From assembly GCA_027296045.1 (NCBI GenBank), contig JAPUJS010000014.1, forward strand, positions 1 to 12,725: a stretch of 12,725 nt of DNA. Reading direction: 5' to 3'. Shown piece by piece: positions 1 through 8,322 of the stretch. Origin of the DNA: a bacterium (GTDB taxonomy: Bacteria > Latescibacterota > UBA2968). The notes under the pieces were generated by a model. It saw only the letters and a list, made by a program, of their open reading frames with translations. It was not told the DNA's origin and made no database searches. The first letter of the stretch is position 1. Each line of letters begins with the position of its first letter. Both the position numbers and the translations under genes were made by a program.

Positions 1-263
1 TTTTGCATAATTTGGGATATGATGTGGGGGGGATTGACGGAGAGATGAAGGCAGTGACGCAGGATGCGTTGAAGCGGTTTCAGGAAAGCGCCGATTTGGA
101 AACAAGCGGAGATGTTACGGTGCTAACGATGATTGAATTGCGCAACCGCTGGGCGGGGCGAGAAGATCCGCCACCGGGTCAATCTGTGAAGGCCATTTCA
201 GGGCATGTGGCCCGCCAGATGTCGGAACGGGTGACCGACTGGTGGCACCAGCGCAAGGGATAG
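1..263 (+). CDS. Peptidoglycan-binding domain protein, 3' end only
   Basis: This is the C-terminal part of a protein whose start lies outside the window. The first visible residues (LHNLGYD, GGIDGE, then AL-RFQ and a T--EL segment) match the helical PG_binding_1 fold, in which an LGY..G..DG turn is followed by T..AL..FQ and a final T...L helix. Such domains anchor cell-wall hydrolases or secreted proteins to peptidoglycan. After the domain come about 35 residues containing a proline stretch and a basic, tryptophan-containing end (WWHQRKG). No catalytic domain is visible, so the enzyme type cannot be named. The gene reads away from the minus-strand cluster and may be co-transcribed with the small ORF that begins about 25 bp downstream. 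The family call rests on motif recognition and is fairly firm; the overall function is unknown. Confidence 0.7.
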   Translation, partial: LHNLGYDVGGIDGEMKAVTQDALKRFQESADLETSGDVTVLTMIELRNRWAGREDPPPGQSVKAISGHVARQMSERVTDWWHQRKG

Positions 264-288
264 GCATGTGGGATAGAGCCTCGCGGTA

Positions 289-454
289 ATGGGCTCTGTG
301 CAGATGGCTCTGGCAGGGATATTTGGCACCATCCTCGGCGGATTTTACGACGGTATGGCCTATGGTTTTGGGAATTGCTTTGTGTGGATTTTTGGGATGG
401 GGGATCGCGTTTGTCATGATTCGGCGAGACGGGTTTAGGGCTAGTGGCGAATGA
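289..454 (+). pseudogene. Small hydrophobic ORF, apparently frameshifted
   Basis: No single frame gives a convincing gene here, but two frames look complementary. From ATG 289 one frame encodes a glycine-rich hydrophobic segment (residues ALAGIFGTILGGFYDG), then runs on to a TAG at 436-438. From about 362 the next frame encodes a clean transmembrane segment (LGIALCGFLGWGIAFVMIRR) with a short charged tail, ending at TGA 452-454. Removing one base in the G or A run near 371-375 would join them into a protein of about 54 residues with two membrane segments. This could be a real frameshift, a sequencing error or coincidence. No strong ribosome-binding site precedes ATG 289. The 3' end overlaps the convergent LolB-like gene by 14 bp. 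No family is assigned. Confidence 0.3.
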
Positions 455-1235
455 CGTCGGACGGAACCTTCATTTGAAAATCGGATTGGGAGAGGCCTGT
501 GTTGATCTCTCTGCGGTCGATTTCGATCCGGATCCGGTTCCGGTTATCGTTCTGGAGGATTTCGATCCGGCGGGGTAACGTGAAGCCGTTTTCAAACCGG
601 TAGTCTGTCAATCGTCGGCTGGATAGTCGGCGATCATTTTTTGTGTCAAAAATATGTTCTTCCTGTACGGTAGCTGTGCGGCGGTCTACCACCACACGGC
701 GTGTCCAGAGCGGATCCCGAATTTCGAGGATGATCTGGGTTTGCCCGACGTCATAGCGAGTGATACGAGGCAAGTCGAGCGGGGTGAGTGTGGGCAGGCC
801 CAGAATGGCTCGATTCAGGGTGTAGTAGCTGAGATCTACACCGGTGATCCTGTAAAGGACTTCCTCCGGGGGGCCTTCGAGGTAGTGGTTTTCGCGGGGC
901 AGGTGAAGACGCAGGGTGTCGTTTTGGACCAGGGCGGAGAGGAAGACAATGCCGAAGGTCCCTATATCGAGCTTGAGATCGCCCGGGGCGCGGTGGAGCA
1001 CCCGGGCCGTGGCCCGGCGTTCTTTGATCCCGTCGATTTCCAGGTCGATTTTTGCCCGGATTTTCTGGTCCTGGAGGCCATAGCTTTGGGAGGCAATCAA
1101 GCTGAGGAGTTCGGCAGGATTTTGAATGAGTCCGGCATCGGGCAGAGGCGGACGGCCTGTGGCACAGGCAAAAAACAGGAGGGAAAGGGACAGCAGGAGA
1201 ATCGGGGACGATTGGCGCCTGAATGCAGAGCGCAT
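441..1235 (-). CDS. LolA/LolB-like outer-membrane lipoprotein
   Basis: The 264-residue product begins with a lipoprotein signal peptide: basic MRSAFRRQ, a leucine-rich core, then FFAC with Cys24 as the expected lipidation site. The rest is predominantly beta-strand-like, with alternating hydrophobic residues and short turns (KIRAKIDLEID, GDLKLDIGTFG, DTLRLHLPRENHYLEG). This pattern recalls the LolA/LolB half-barrel fold, including the DUF4292-type relatives of Bacteroidota. LolB accepts lipoproteins at the outer membrane; whether this protein does so cannot be told from sequence. It is the last gene of the minus-strand cluster, 78 bp after the TPR lipoprotein. I chose ATG 1235 because it gives a standard signal peptide; an in-frame TTG at 1259 would add eight residues and has no clear ribosome-binding site. 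The lipoprotein call is firm, the family moderate. Confidence 0.65.
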   Translation of the reverse strand: MRSAFRRQSSPILLLSLSLLFFACATGRPPLPDAGLIQNPAELLSLIASQSYGLQDQKIRAKIDLEIDGIKERRATARVLHRAPGDLKLDIGTFGIVFLSALVQNDTLRLHLPRENHYLEGPPEEVLYRITGVDLSYYTLNRAILGLPTLTPLDLPRITRYDVGQTQIILEIRDPLWTRRVVVDRRTATVQEEHIFDTKNDRRLSSRRLTDYRFENGFTLPRRIEILQNDNRNRIRIEIDRREINTGLSQSDFQMKVPSDVIRH

Positions 1236-1263
1236 GATTCGCTTCGGGAGATAGAACAAAGGG

Positions 1264-1312
1264 TAACCCGCACTGGGAGTGGATGAACGCTTCTATCGTG
1301 CGCCGGGGGTTA
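1264..1312 (-). other. Imperfect stem-loop between TPR and LolB-like genes
   Basis: TAACCCGCAC (1264-1273) can pair with GTGCG plus GGGTTA (1298-1312) if four bases (1303-1306) bulge out. It starts just past the stop of the TPR gene. No good T-run follows it on the minus strand, so it is more likely an RNA-processing or stability hairpin than a terminator. It may also be chance. Confidence 0.25.
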
Positions 1313-1313
1313 T

Positions 1314-3251
1314 TTACTGTGTCTTGACCGGCTTGTCCGTGAATTTGGACTGGGGCTGAAGTTTCTGGCGAATCTCCTGACTTTCCGGGTCGAATTTGAG
1401 GGCCTGTTCCCAGTGGGGGCGGGCTATGCCCAGTTTTCCCAGAGCCCTGGCGGCGTCTCCAACGTGGTCGTGGATGACGGAGAGATTTTCGTGGCGGCTC
1501 TTTCGAGCAGGGCTTTCGGGGGGCAACTCATTGTAGGTGGTTTCTTCGATATCCAGCGCACGTTCGAGATATTCCAGGGCTTCCTGGAAGCGCTCCTGAC
1601 GGTAATAGACCCAGCCCAGGCTGTCGAGGTAGTAGGGGCTTTGGGGTTCCAGCTTCAGGGCTCGCTCCAGGTAGCTTTCGGCCTCATTTAAATGGACCCC
1701 TTTTTCGGCAAACATATAGCCGAGGTAGTTGAGCGCCTGGCCATTTTCGGGCTGGACGGCAAGGAGGCGGCGGAAGATGTCTACGGATTCGTCAAACTGA
1801 CCGGCGCGTTCGAGGCTGGTGCCCAGGTCAAACAGGACGACGGGAAACAGGGCCGCATCGTTTTCTGTCGATTGTTCCAGGGGCTTTAAAATGGGGATGG
1901 CTTTTTCCCATTTCCGCTCAAAAATGTAGGTGCGGGCAAGTTCGTAGGGATATCGGGGTTCGTCGGGAACGTCGTTGGCGGCCCGGGCATAAACGGCTCG
2001 GGCGTCTTCCATTTGGCCCAGGTCGATGTAGATGCGGGCGAGGTTGGAGACCATGTCAAGATAAAAGGGCCAGTTGATCGGGGCAAGTTTGTAGAGTTCG
2101 GTGAAGATGTCCAGGGCGTCTTGCAAATTGCCTTCGTTTAGATAGGTGAGGCCAATGCCAAATACGTATTCGGGTTTTTGCTGGATATTATGGGCCTGGC
2201 GAAAGGCGTCTCTGGATTCGGCGAATTGGCCCATATGAAGCAGGATTCGGGCTTTGCGCTGAATAAGATCCGAGCGGTTTGGCAGGGCCTGGATCAGGCG
2301 GTTGAAGATGTGTCCGGCATTGTTGAAAAGGCGGGCTCTCCCTTCCAGGTTTTGGCCCGAACGGTCCCCGCTGGCCAGGTCGTAAAAGGCGGTGCCCAGG
2401 TTTTGAACCAGCAAGGTGTCGAAGGGCGTTTCGGACAAAAGGTCCTGGAGGTGGGCGTCACTGTGGTTGTAGACGCGCAACAGCTGGCCCCACAGTTGGC
2501 TGTTTTGGCGGGTGAGTTGGTTTTGAAATTGGGAAAGCCCATTGCGGAAGATGCGAATGCTCTGGAGGGTGTCTTTGCGGCTCAGAACGCTGTTGCCCAG
2601 TGCGACCCAGGCACGGACTTCTTTTGGGTTTCCCCGAAGGATGTTTCGATAGAGGCCTTCGGATTTTTGGGGTGCTTCGAAGATTTGATAATTTTCGGCT
2701 GCCCGGAGTTTTCCCTCGATGTTGAGACCAGGCAGGGTTTCAATGCGGGCCAGAACAGCCAGGACGCTGTCGCGCTGTCCGAGGTTGGAATAGATCTGCA
2801 TGAGCTGGTCGTAGGCCCGGAGGGGACGGGGGGTCTTGTGGGCCAGGGCTTTTAAATGGACAATCGCCTGGATCGTATCTTTTGGACCCTGCATCAGGGC
2901 GCGGTAGAGCAACCAGCGGTGTTCGATGGATTGGGGATCCAGCTGGACGGCCTGCCGGGCGTGTTCTACAGATTCGGTGTAGCGTCTGCGGGCGTTGAGG
3001 TTTCTGGCGAGGGACCCATAGAGGATGGCCGAGGTGGAGTCCAGGCCGACGGCAGCGTAGAGGGCCTGAATGGCGGCTTCTCTGCGGCCGGTCATTTCCG
3101 CAACTTTGGCGTGGATGAAATAGGATAGTGCTTCGGGGTGCGGCGTGCGTTTTTGAGGGACCGGACGGAGTGTGATTTGCGGTTGTGTGGTTGCACATCC
3201 TGAGAAAAACAGGAGCAAACAGATCCATCCAGCGTATCGAGAACGATTCAT
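1314..3251 (-). CDS. TPR-repeat lipoprotein
   Basis: The 645-residue protein opens with a short basic N-terminus, a hydrophobic core and FSGC, placing the lipidated cysteine at residue 19. Almost all of the rest is tetratricopeptide repeats, clearest at about 41-73, 75-107, 213-244, 361-393, 401-430, 471-504, 505-539, 540-570 and 588-622. The strongest pair is near the C-terminus (LNYLGYMFAEKG then YLDSLGWVYYRQ..F.EALEYLERAL), a pattern common in outer-membrane TPR lipoproteins of Gram-negative bacteria. TPR proteins act as scaffolds for protein complexes and no catalytic motif is present. The start is 3 bp after the stop of the preceding gene, with an AAAGGA site inside that gene's end, so translation is probably coupled. 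The partner proteins are unknown; co-action with the two flanking envelope proteins is inferred from position. Confidence 0.85.
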   Translation of the reverse strand: MNRSRYAGWICLLLFFSGCATTQPQITLRPVPQKRTPHPEALSYFIHAKVAEMTGRREAAIQALYAAVGLDSTSAILYGSLARNLNARRRYTESVEHARQAVQLDPQSIEHRWLLYRALMQGPKDTIQAIVHLKALAHKTPRPLRAYDQLMQIYSNLGQRDSVLAVLARIETLPGLNIEGKLRAAENYQIFEAPQKSEGLYRNILRGNPKEVRAWVALGNSVLSRKDTLQSIRIFRNGLSQFQNQLTRQNSQLWGQLLRVYNHSDAHLQDLLSETPFDTLLVQNLGTAFYDLASGDRSGQNLEGRARLFNNAGHIFNRLIQALPNRSDLIQRKARILLHMGQFAESRDAFRQAHNIQQKPEYVFGIGLTYLNEGNLQDALDIFTELYKLAPINWPFYLDMVSNLARIYIDLGQMEDARAVYARAANDVPDEPRYPYELARTYIFERKWEKAIPILKPLEQSTENDAALFPVVLFDLGTSLERAGQFDESVDIFRRLLAVQPENGQALNYLGYMFAEKGVHLNEAESYLERALKLEPQSPYYLDSLGWVYYRQERFQEALEYLERALDIEETTYNELPPESPARKSRHENLSVIHDHVGDAARALGKLGIARPHWEQALKFDPESQEIRQKLQPQSKFTDKPVKTQ

Positions 3252-3254
3252 AAA

Positions 3255-4505
3255 TTATCCTTTGGGGCGGAATTTTGATTTGGGTTTTTTCAGTTCCCAG
3301 ATCAGTTCGCTGCGCCCAAAATCGGTTTCCTCAGACTGGACGATGAGCTTCAAATATTTGGTGTCTTCCGTGATAACGGGGTTTCCCTGAAAATCTCTTC
3401 CGGGGAAAAACAGTTTCACAAGTTTTTCGTTTCCCACATAGGTGACGGTGGCAGGGGCTTCCAAGTAGAAGCGTTCCTTGTTGCCCGGAATGTAGGGATA
3501 ATATTCGCCGAAAACATCGGTTACTTCCAGCTCTGTTCCGGGGAGACTGATCTTCAGGGCTTCGAGCGGATAGAAGGCTGCTTCCCGGGTTTCGATGGGT
3601 TCGTAGCCGATGCCTTCGCTGTCTTCCAAAAAGATAATCCAGCGCTCCGGGTTTAAAAAGGCCTTGTTGTAGGGGGTGTTGAGTTTGAGCCGGACTTGAA
3701 TGGCGTCTTTGAGACGGTTTTGATCTTGATAAGCATCCCATTCGGGCGTCTGATCTTTTTGGGGAAAATGCTCTCGAATCAGTTCAAATTCTCGCTTGCT
3801 CAAATCCGGCACCTGGAGAGTGGCGGAGATCAGGAGCGGAGATTGAACCAGCCGGGCTTTGAGAGAACTGGACAAGACCTGGGTCTGGAGGTTGGGGTGG
3901 TCTGCAAATCCTGGCCCGGTATTGCGTGCCGGATCATCGATGGGACGGAAAGCGGGGATGTATGCCCGGATGGTCCAGAATTTCAGGAGCTGGGCATAGG
4001 TCCATGTATTGTCGGGGTCGGGCGTGCCGGGCAGGGTGATTTTGTAGACTTCGCGCCTGTCGTGGAAGCTGGTGAAAAGCGGCGCATTTTGGATAAAATA
4101 GAACGGGTGCTCGGCTACAGGCACATCCAGAAGATTGCCCTTGTCGAGTAGTTTGTCCATTCGCCGGGCTTGTTTTGCCGACAGCCCCTCTTTCATTTTT
4201 TCCACAATTGCATCGACTGTTTTCAGGGCCTCTTTGCGTTCTTTCCGGAGCTTTTTGACATCCGGGACATTGCCCATCCAGAGGGCTACTTCACAAGTTT
4301 TTTTGTTGCGGTCCCACTGGTAGTCGGAAATGATGCGCTTCAGGTGTTGAATCTGTTCCGACAAGGTGTCTTTTTGAGCGGCGTCGGCTTTGACGTATTT
4401 GGCCAATCGGTCTGCATCGATTACGTCACTCAGACGGGCGGCATCGGCAGGTGCAGCCAGGCAAACAAGCAGCACAATAGAGTAAGAGAGTGTGCGTTTC
4501 ATCAT
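3255..4505 (-). CDS. Exported protein of unknown family
   Basis: I do not recognise this 416-residue protein. It has a typical Sec signal peptide with a predicted cut after APADA at residue 22. Residues of about 25-130 are highly charged and helical, possibly coiled-coil (SEQIQHLKRIISDY, RKERKEALKTVDAIVEKM). The remainder is richer in beta-strand and aromatic residues (EHPFYFIQNAPLF, QLLKFWTIRAYIPAF, VFGEYYPYIPG), ending in a lysine-rich tail. No enzyme motif, metal site or GWxTD motif was found. AGGAG (plus-strand 4510-4514) lies 4 nt before ATG 4505 and 7 nt before a second ATG at 4502, so the true start may be 4502. It heads the three-gene envelope cluster and is separated from purF by a hairpin terminator. 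A periplasmic or outer-membrane-associated role is inferred from the signal peptide and neighbours. Confidence 0.75.
   Translation of the reverse strand: MMKRTLSYSIVLLVCLAAPADAARLSDVIDADRLAKYVKADAAQKDTLSEQIQHLKRIISDYQWDRNKKTCEVALWMGNVPDVKKLRKERKEALKTVDAIVEKMKEGLSAKQARRMDKLLDKGNLLDVPVAEHPFYFIQNAPLFTSFHDRREVYKITLPGTPDPDNTWTYAQLLKFWTIRAYIPAFRPIDDPARNTGPGFADHPNLQTQVLSSSLKARLVQSPLLISATLQVPDLSKREFELIREHFPQKDQTPEWDAYQDQNRLKDAIQVRLKLNTPYNKAFLNPERWIIFLEDSEGIGYEPIETREAAFYPLEALKISLPGTELEVTDVFGEYYPYIPGNKERFYLEAPATVTYVGNEKLVKLFFPGRDFQGNPVITEDTKYLKLIVQSEETDFGRSELIWELKKPKSKFRPKG
3258..3263 (-). promoter_or_regulatory. Ribosome-binding site of the TPR gene inside the upstream ORF
   Basis: On the minus strand AAAGGA lies 6 nt before ATG 3251. 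The site sits within the last codons of the upstream gene, whose TAA is at 3255-3257, so ribosomes finishing that gene can start the TPR gene directly. It supports the chosen TPR start. Confidence 0.7.
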
Positions 4506-4532
4506 CCTGCTCCTCTAGAAAAAATGTGTCTC

Positions 4533-4569
4533 AAAAGGGGGTCTTCTGTTTGACGTCTGGACCCCTTTT
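4533..4569 (-). terminator. Hairpin terminator after purF
   Basis: On the minus strand AAAAGGGGTC (from 4569-4560) pairs with GACCCCCTTTT (4543-4533), leaving one bulged G, and the second arm ends in a T-run. It lies about 60 bp past the purF stop and just before the next gene. The near-symmetrical A and T runs mean it could also work in the other direction. Some read-through into the envelope genes is possible, as little room remains for a separate promoter. Confidence 0.55.
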
Positions 4570-4595
4570 CAAGTTCCGGGTTATCCCACCCAATC

Positions 4596-4623
4596 AACCT
4601 GGAACCCGAAACCTGGAATCCGA
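4596..4623. repeat. Two tandem 14-bp repeats after purF
   Basis: AACCTGGAACCCGA (4596-4609) is followed directly by AACCTGGAATCCGA (4610-4623), differing at one base. The pair ends 4 bp short of the purF stop codon, in the purF-to-terminator gap. No function is evident. Confidence 0.6.
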
Positions 4624-4627
4624 GACC

Positions 4628-6016
4628 TTATTTTTCCAGCATTAATTTACCGACTTCTGTCTCGATCTGAATGGGATATTCTTTGTTAAAACAGGCGGTG
4701 CAATATTGATTGGCGGCATTGGGTGCGACGCGGAGCATGCCCTCTAGAGACAGATAGCCCAGGCTATCGACGCCCAGGTGTTCCCGGATTTTTTCAACGG
4801 TTTTTTTGTTGGCGATCAATTCGTTTTCGGTCTGGAAATCGATGCCGTAGAAACAAGGCGCCACAATGGGGGGGCACGAAATCCTGATGTGGATCTGGGT
4901 TGCGCCGGCTTCCCGAATCATGCGCACCAGGTGCCGGAGGGTGGTGCCGCGCACGATGGAGTCTTCGATTACAACGACGCGTTTGCCTTTTAGAACCCCT
5001 CGCACGGGGTTGTATTTGAGCCGGACTTTCGCGTCCCTCTGTCTGGGCGAAATGAAGGTGCGTCCGACATAGTGGTTGCGAATAAGGCCGATTTCGAGTT
5101 TGAGGTTGGCCTCGTTTGCATAGCCCAGAGCGGCGGTGTTGCTGGAGTCCGGGACGGAGATGACAATATCGGCGTTGGTGGGGTGTTCGATGGCCAGTTG
5201 CCTGCCGAGTCGGCGTCGGGTTTTGTCGACATTGTCTCCAAAGATGATGCTGTCGGGGCGCGAGAAGTAGATATATTCGAAAATACAAAAGGCGTGGCGC
5301 TGGGACTCGCAGAGCATATAGGTACGCAGGCCATTGGCATTGATGACGACAAGCTCGCCGGGTTCGATGTCACGAATGTAGCGGGCGGCAATGATGTCGA
5401 GGGCGCAGGACTCGGAGGTCACGACCCAGGCATCGCCAAGCTGGCCCAGACACAGGGGGCGGAACCCGTAGGGATCACGCGCCGCAAAGAGTTTGTCTTC
5501 GGTGCACAGGACCAGGGAGTAGGCCCCCTGGACCTGGCGCAGGGCGTCGGAGATGCGATCTACCATTTCTTCTTGGGAAGAACGGGCGATGAGATGCAGG
5601 ATCAGTTCGCTGTCGGTGGTGGTCTGGAAGATGGCTCCACTTGCCTGCATACTGGTTCGAAGTTCTCTGGTATTGGTCAGGTTGCCGTTGTGGGAGATGG
5701 CCAGATGGGTGTCTCGGCATTCGGCGACAAAGGGCTGGGCATTTTTGATATTGTCTGAGCCGGTGGTGGAATAGCGGTTGTGACCGATGGCCAGGTGGCC
5801 GGGCATCTGCTCCAGGATCGCCGGGTCGATAAACACATCGGATACGTGTCCCATTCCCGTGTGGACGCGAATTTTTTTGCCGTCACCGGTGGCCACACCA
5901 CAGCTTTCCTCTCCCCGGTGTTGCAGGGCGTGAAGCCCAAGGGTGGTGAGTGTGGCGGATTCGGGTGTGCCGTAGATACCAAAGATGCCACAATAGTGTT
6001 TGACGTGCGGATCCAT
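4628..6016 (-). CDS. purF: Amidophosphoribosyltransferase (PurF)
   Basis: PurF makes phosphoribosylamine from PRPP and glutamine, the first committed step of purine synthesis, in the cytoplasm. The 462-residue protein has an eight-residue propeptide (MDPHVKHY) before CGIFGIYG, so Cys9 should become the N-terminal nucleophile of the glutaminase domain after processing. Further class II glutaminase motifs are LQHRGEESCG, GHNRYSTTG and SHNGNLTN. The phosphoribosyltransferase part has the PRPP loop VVVIEDSIVRGTTL at about 347-360. Cys244 (CIFEYIYF), Cys388 (PCFYGID), Cys439 and Cys442 (CTAC) match the [4Fe-4S] ligands of the Bacillus-type enzyme. The start ATG has GGAGG 4 nt upstream and lies 11 bp after the rnr stop, indicating co-transcription with rnr. 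Length and motifs are complete; identity is secure. Confidence 0.97.
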   Translation of the reverse strand: MDPHVKHYCGIFGIYGTPESATLTTLGLHALQHRGEESCGVATGDGKKIRVHTGMGHVSDVFIDPAILEQMPGHLAIGHNRYSTTGSDNIKNAQPFVAECRDTHLAISHNGNLTNTRELRTSMQASGAIFQTTTDSELILHLIARSSQEEMVDRISDALRQVQGAYSLVLCTEDKLFAARDPYGFRPLCLGQLGDAWVVTSESCALDIIAARYIRDIEPGELVVINANGLRTYMLCESQRHAFCIFEYIYFSRPDSIIFGDNVDKTRRRLGRQLAIEHPTNADIVISVPDSSNTAALGYANEANLKLEIGLIRNHYVGRTFISPRQRDAKVRLKYNPVRGVLKGKRVVVIEDSIVRGTTLRHLVRMIREAGATQIHIRISCPPIVAPCFYGIDFQTENELIANKKTVEKIREHLGVDSLGYLSLEGMLRVAPNAANQYCTACFNKEYPIQIETEVGKLMLEK

Positions 6017-6027
6017 TGCCCCTCCGT

Positions 6028-8241
6028 TTAGTGTTTGCTTTTGCGCCGTTTTTTGTCCGGAAGCCGATAGCCCTGGGGACGGGGTTGGCGGCCCGGACGC
6101 CGTTTGCGACGGGATCTGGATTTGGGGGAATTGGGTTTTTGGTCAACCAGCAGGAAGTCGATGTGAAGGTGCTTGCGGTCGGTGCGTACGAGTTGGACCT
6201 CGATGGAATCTCCAGGCTGAAAGATGCGGCCTGTGCGTTCTCCCACCAGGGCGCTTTGCGCGTCGTGAAAGCGGTAATAGTCGTCTTGTAGTGCCGAAAC
6301 GTGGATGAGACCTTCGATCAGAGACTCGTCGAGTGCGACAAATAATCCGATGGGACGCACGTTGACAATTGTGGCGTTGAACAGGTCGCCCAGGCGAGGT
6401 TCTAAGAATCGGACTTGCTTGCATTTGATGGCTTCGCGTTCGGCTTCCTGGGCGGCAATTTCTCTGGCGGTGGCCTGATCGCCTGTGGTTTGGAGATGAT
6501 CTCGAAGCCGGTCTTTTGGGGGCAGCTTTCCCGATTGGGCCTGACGCAAAATCCGGTGTACAATCAGGTCGGGGTATCGGCGGATGGGCGATGTGAAGTG
6601 GGTGTAGGTTTCTAAAGCCAGGCCGAAGTGGCCGATGTTTTTGGGCGTATAAGTGGCTTTTTTCATGGCCTGGAGGAGGGCCTGGTTTAAGATGCTGCCG
6701 ATTTTCTCGCCCTGAAGGGTTTGCAAGAAGTGCTGAATATCGCCCGGCCCAATGCGGTCGGGTTTGGGCAGGCGGTGGCCAAAGGTGGCGGCCAGGGCGA
6801 CAAACCCCTCCAGTTTGCCCCGATCGGGCCGGGCGTGTACGCGGTAGAGTGTGGGAATTTCCAGGGCCTTGAGGTGTTCGGCCACAATCTGGTTGGCCAG
6901 CAACATAAATTCTTCAATAAGGCGGTGGCTGTTGAGGCGCTCACTTTTCTGGATGTCTATGGGTACGCCCTGATCGTCGAGGATGATGCGGGGTTCGGGA
7001 ATGTCGAAGTCGATAGCACCTCTCTGGATGCGCTGGCGCGTCAGATGCCCCCGAAGGGTTTCCATCTGGACAAGGGTTTCGGCAAATTGGGGGGCGCGAG
7101 AGTCGGGTGGGGTTTGGCCTTCGAGGACGGTGTGGACCTCCTCATAAGATAGCCGTGCCTGGCTGCAGATGACGGTGTCGGCGATTTCGGCATTTAGGAC
7201 CTGGCCTTCGGGGGTGAGGCGGGCCAGAACGCTGACGGTGAGGCGGTCTTCGTCGGGTTGGAGGGAACAGAGGCGATTGGAGAGGCGTTCGGGCAGCATC
7301 GGGATAACGCGGTCGGGAAAGTAGACGCTGGTGCCCCGGGCGAAGGCTTCCCGGTCGAGCGGAGATCCTTCGGAAATATAATGGCTGACATCGGCGATGT
7401 GGACTCCGAGGCGGTAGGTGCCGTCGGAGAGGGGCTCAAGGGATACGGCGTCGTCGAAGTCCCTGGCATCGGGAGGGTCGATGGTGAAGCAGGTGAGGGT
7501 TCTGAGGTCCAGGCGTTTTTGGATTTCGGCTTCCGGGATTTTGTCTGGAATTTGTTCGACAGCGGCTTCGACGTGGGCGGGAAATTCGAGAGGTAGATTG
7601 TGTTTTTTGATGAGGACCAGGGTGTCGATGCGGGGATCGTCCTCGTTTCCGAGGACTTCGACAATGCGACCTTCCGGGTGGTGTTGCCCTTCGGGAAAGG
7701 CCTCGATGCGGGCGATGACTTTGTGGCCGTCTTCGGCGTTTTTTGCTTGATGTTTGGGTATGAAAACGGGGCGGGTGAGGCGGGCATCGTCGGGATGGAC
7801 AAAGCCGACGGCACCTTCTGGATGGTAGGTGCCGATCACGGTGGTGAGGCTGTGTTCCAGGATGCGAACAAGCTGGCCTTCGGGACTTTTTCCGGCCCCT
7901 TTTGCACGACGGGTGCGCACCATGACCCGGTCGCCGTGGAAGGCACGGCCCGGGTCGGGAAGGTAAATATCTGGACCACCGGATTCGAGCGCAACAAAAC
8001 CAAATCCTTCGGGGTGGATGCTGAGTCGTCCAATAAGGTGTGCTTCTTTGTGGGGGACGCTGTAGCGGTTGTTTCGAAGTCGGACCAGGTCGCCTTCCTG
8101 TTCCATTTGCTTGACCAGGCGTCGGAAGGTACGGTAGGATTGATCTGGAATCCGCAAGACACGGGCAAGTTGCCGGACTTTCAAGGGGCGTTCGGGATGT
8201 TGACGCAGAAAGTCCAGGACTTGGTCTCGGGAAACGGACAT
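6028..8241 (-). CDS. rnr: Ribonuclease R
   Basis: This 3'-to-5' exoribonuclease of the RNB/RNase II family degrades structured RNA and contributes to mRNA and rRNA quality control. The 737-residue protein has the full RNase R layout: an N-terminal winged helix (about 1-62), two cold-shock domains (about 67-125 and 133-197), the RNB catalytic domain (about 245-567), an S1 domain (about 617-698) and a lysine/arginine-rich tail. The catalytic motif IDPPDARDFDDA supplies the metal-binding aspartates 255, 261, 263 and 264, and HFTSPIRRYPDL is the conserved RNB motif near the domain end. The helix-turn-helix and basic tail favour RNase R over RNase II. The ribosome-binding site before ATG 8241 is weak, but no better start exists. 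It is the first gene of the minus-strand series and is probably transcribed from the divergent region with the serine protease. Confidence 0.96.
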   Translation of the reverse strand: MSVSRDQVLDFLRQHPERPLKVRQLARVLRIPDQSYRTFRRLVKQMEQEGDLVRLRNNRYSVPHKEAHLIGRLSIHPEGFGFVALESGGPDIYLPDPGRAFHGDRVMVRTRRAKGAGKSPEGQLVRILEHSLTTVIGTYHPEGAVGFVHPDDARLTRPVFIPKHQAKNAEDGHKVIARIEAFPEGQHHPEGRIVEVLGNEDDPRIDTLVLIKKHNLPLEFPAHVEAAVEQIPDKIPEAEIQKRLDLRTLTCFTIDPPDARDFDDAVSLEPLSDGTYRLGVHIADVSHYISEGSPLDREAFARGTSVYFPDRVIPMLPERLSNRLCSLQPDEDRLTVSVLARLTPEGQVLNAEIADTVICSQARLSYEEVHTVLEGQTPPDSRAPQFAETLVQMETLRGHLTRQRIQRGAIDFDIPEPRIILDDQGVPIDIQKSERLNSHRLIEEFMLLANQIVAEHLKALEIPTLYRVHARPDRGKLEGFVALAATFGHRLPKPDRIGPGDIQHFLQTLQGEKIGSILNQALLQAMKKATYTPKNIGHFGLALETYTHFTSPIRRYPDLIVHRILRQAQSGKLPPKDRLRDHLQTTGDQATAREIAAQEAEREAIKCKQVRFLEPRLGDLFNATIVNVRPIGLFVALDESLIEGLIHVSALQDDYYRFHDAQSALVGERTGRIFQPGDSIEVQLVRTDRKHLHIDFLLVDQKPNSPKSRSRRKRRPGRQPRPQGYRLPDKKRRKSKH

Positions 8242-8322
8242 AAATTGGATGCCTGGTGCCTTATGGATGATATCTCATAATCGGGACGTTTTGGGGAGGC
8301 AAAGGGAAGGGAGGTTGCTTGC

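Noticed and set aside
654..1286. Plus-strand ORF of 210 codons opposite the LolB-like gene
   Set aside because: It is a shadow of the lipoprotein gene; the minus-strand product has a proper lipoprotein signal peptide and a credible fold.
2178..2855. Plus-strand ORF of 225 codons opposite the TPR gene
   Set aside because: Antisense shadow; the TPR repeats on the minus strand are unmistakable.
3255..4505. GWxTD-domain assignment for the exported protein
   Set aside because: The architecture and neighbourhood suggested it, but the diagnostic GWxTD sequence is absent.
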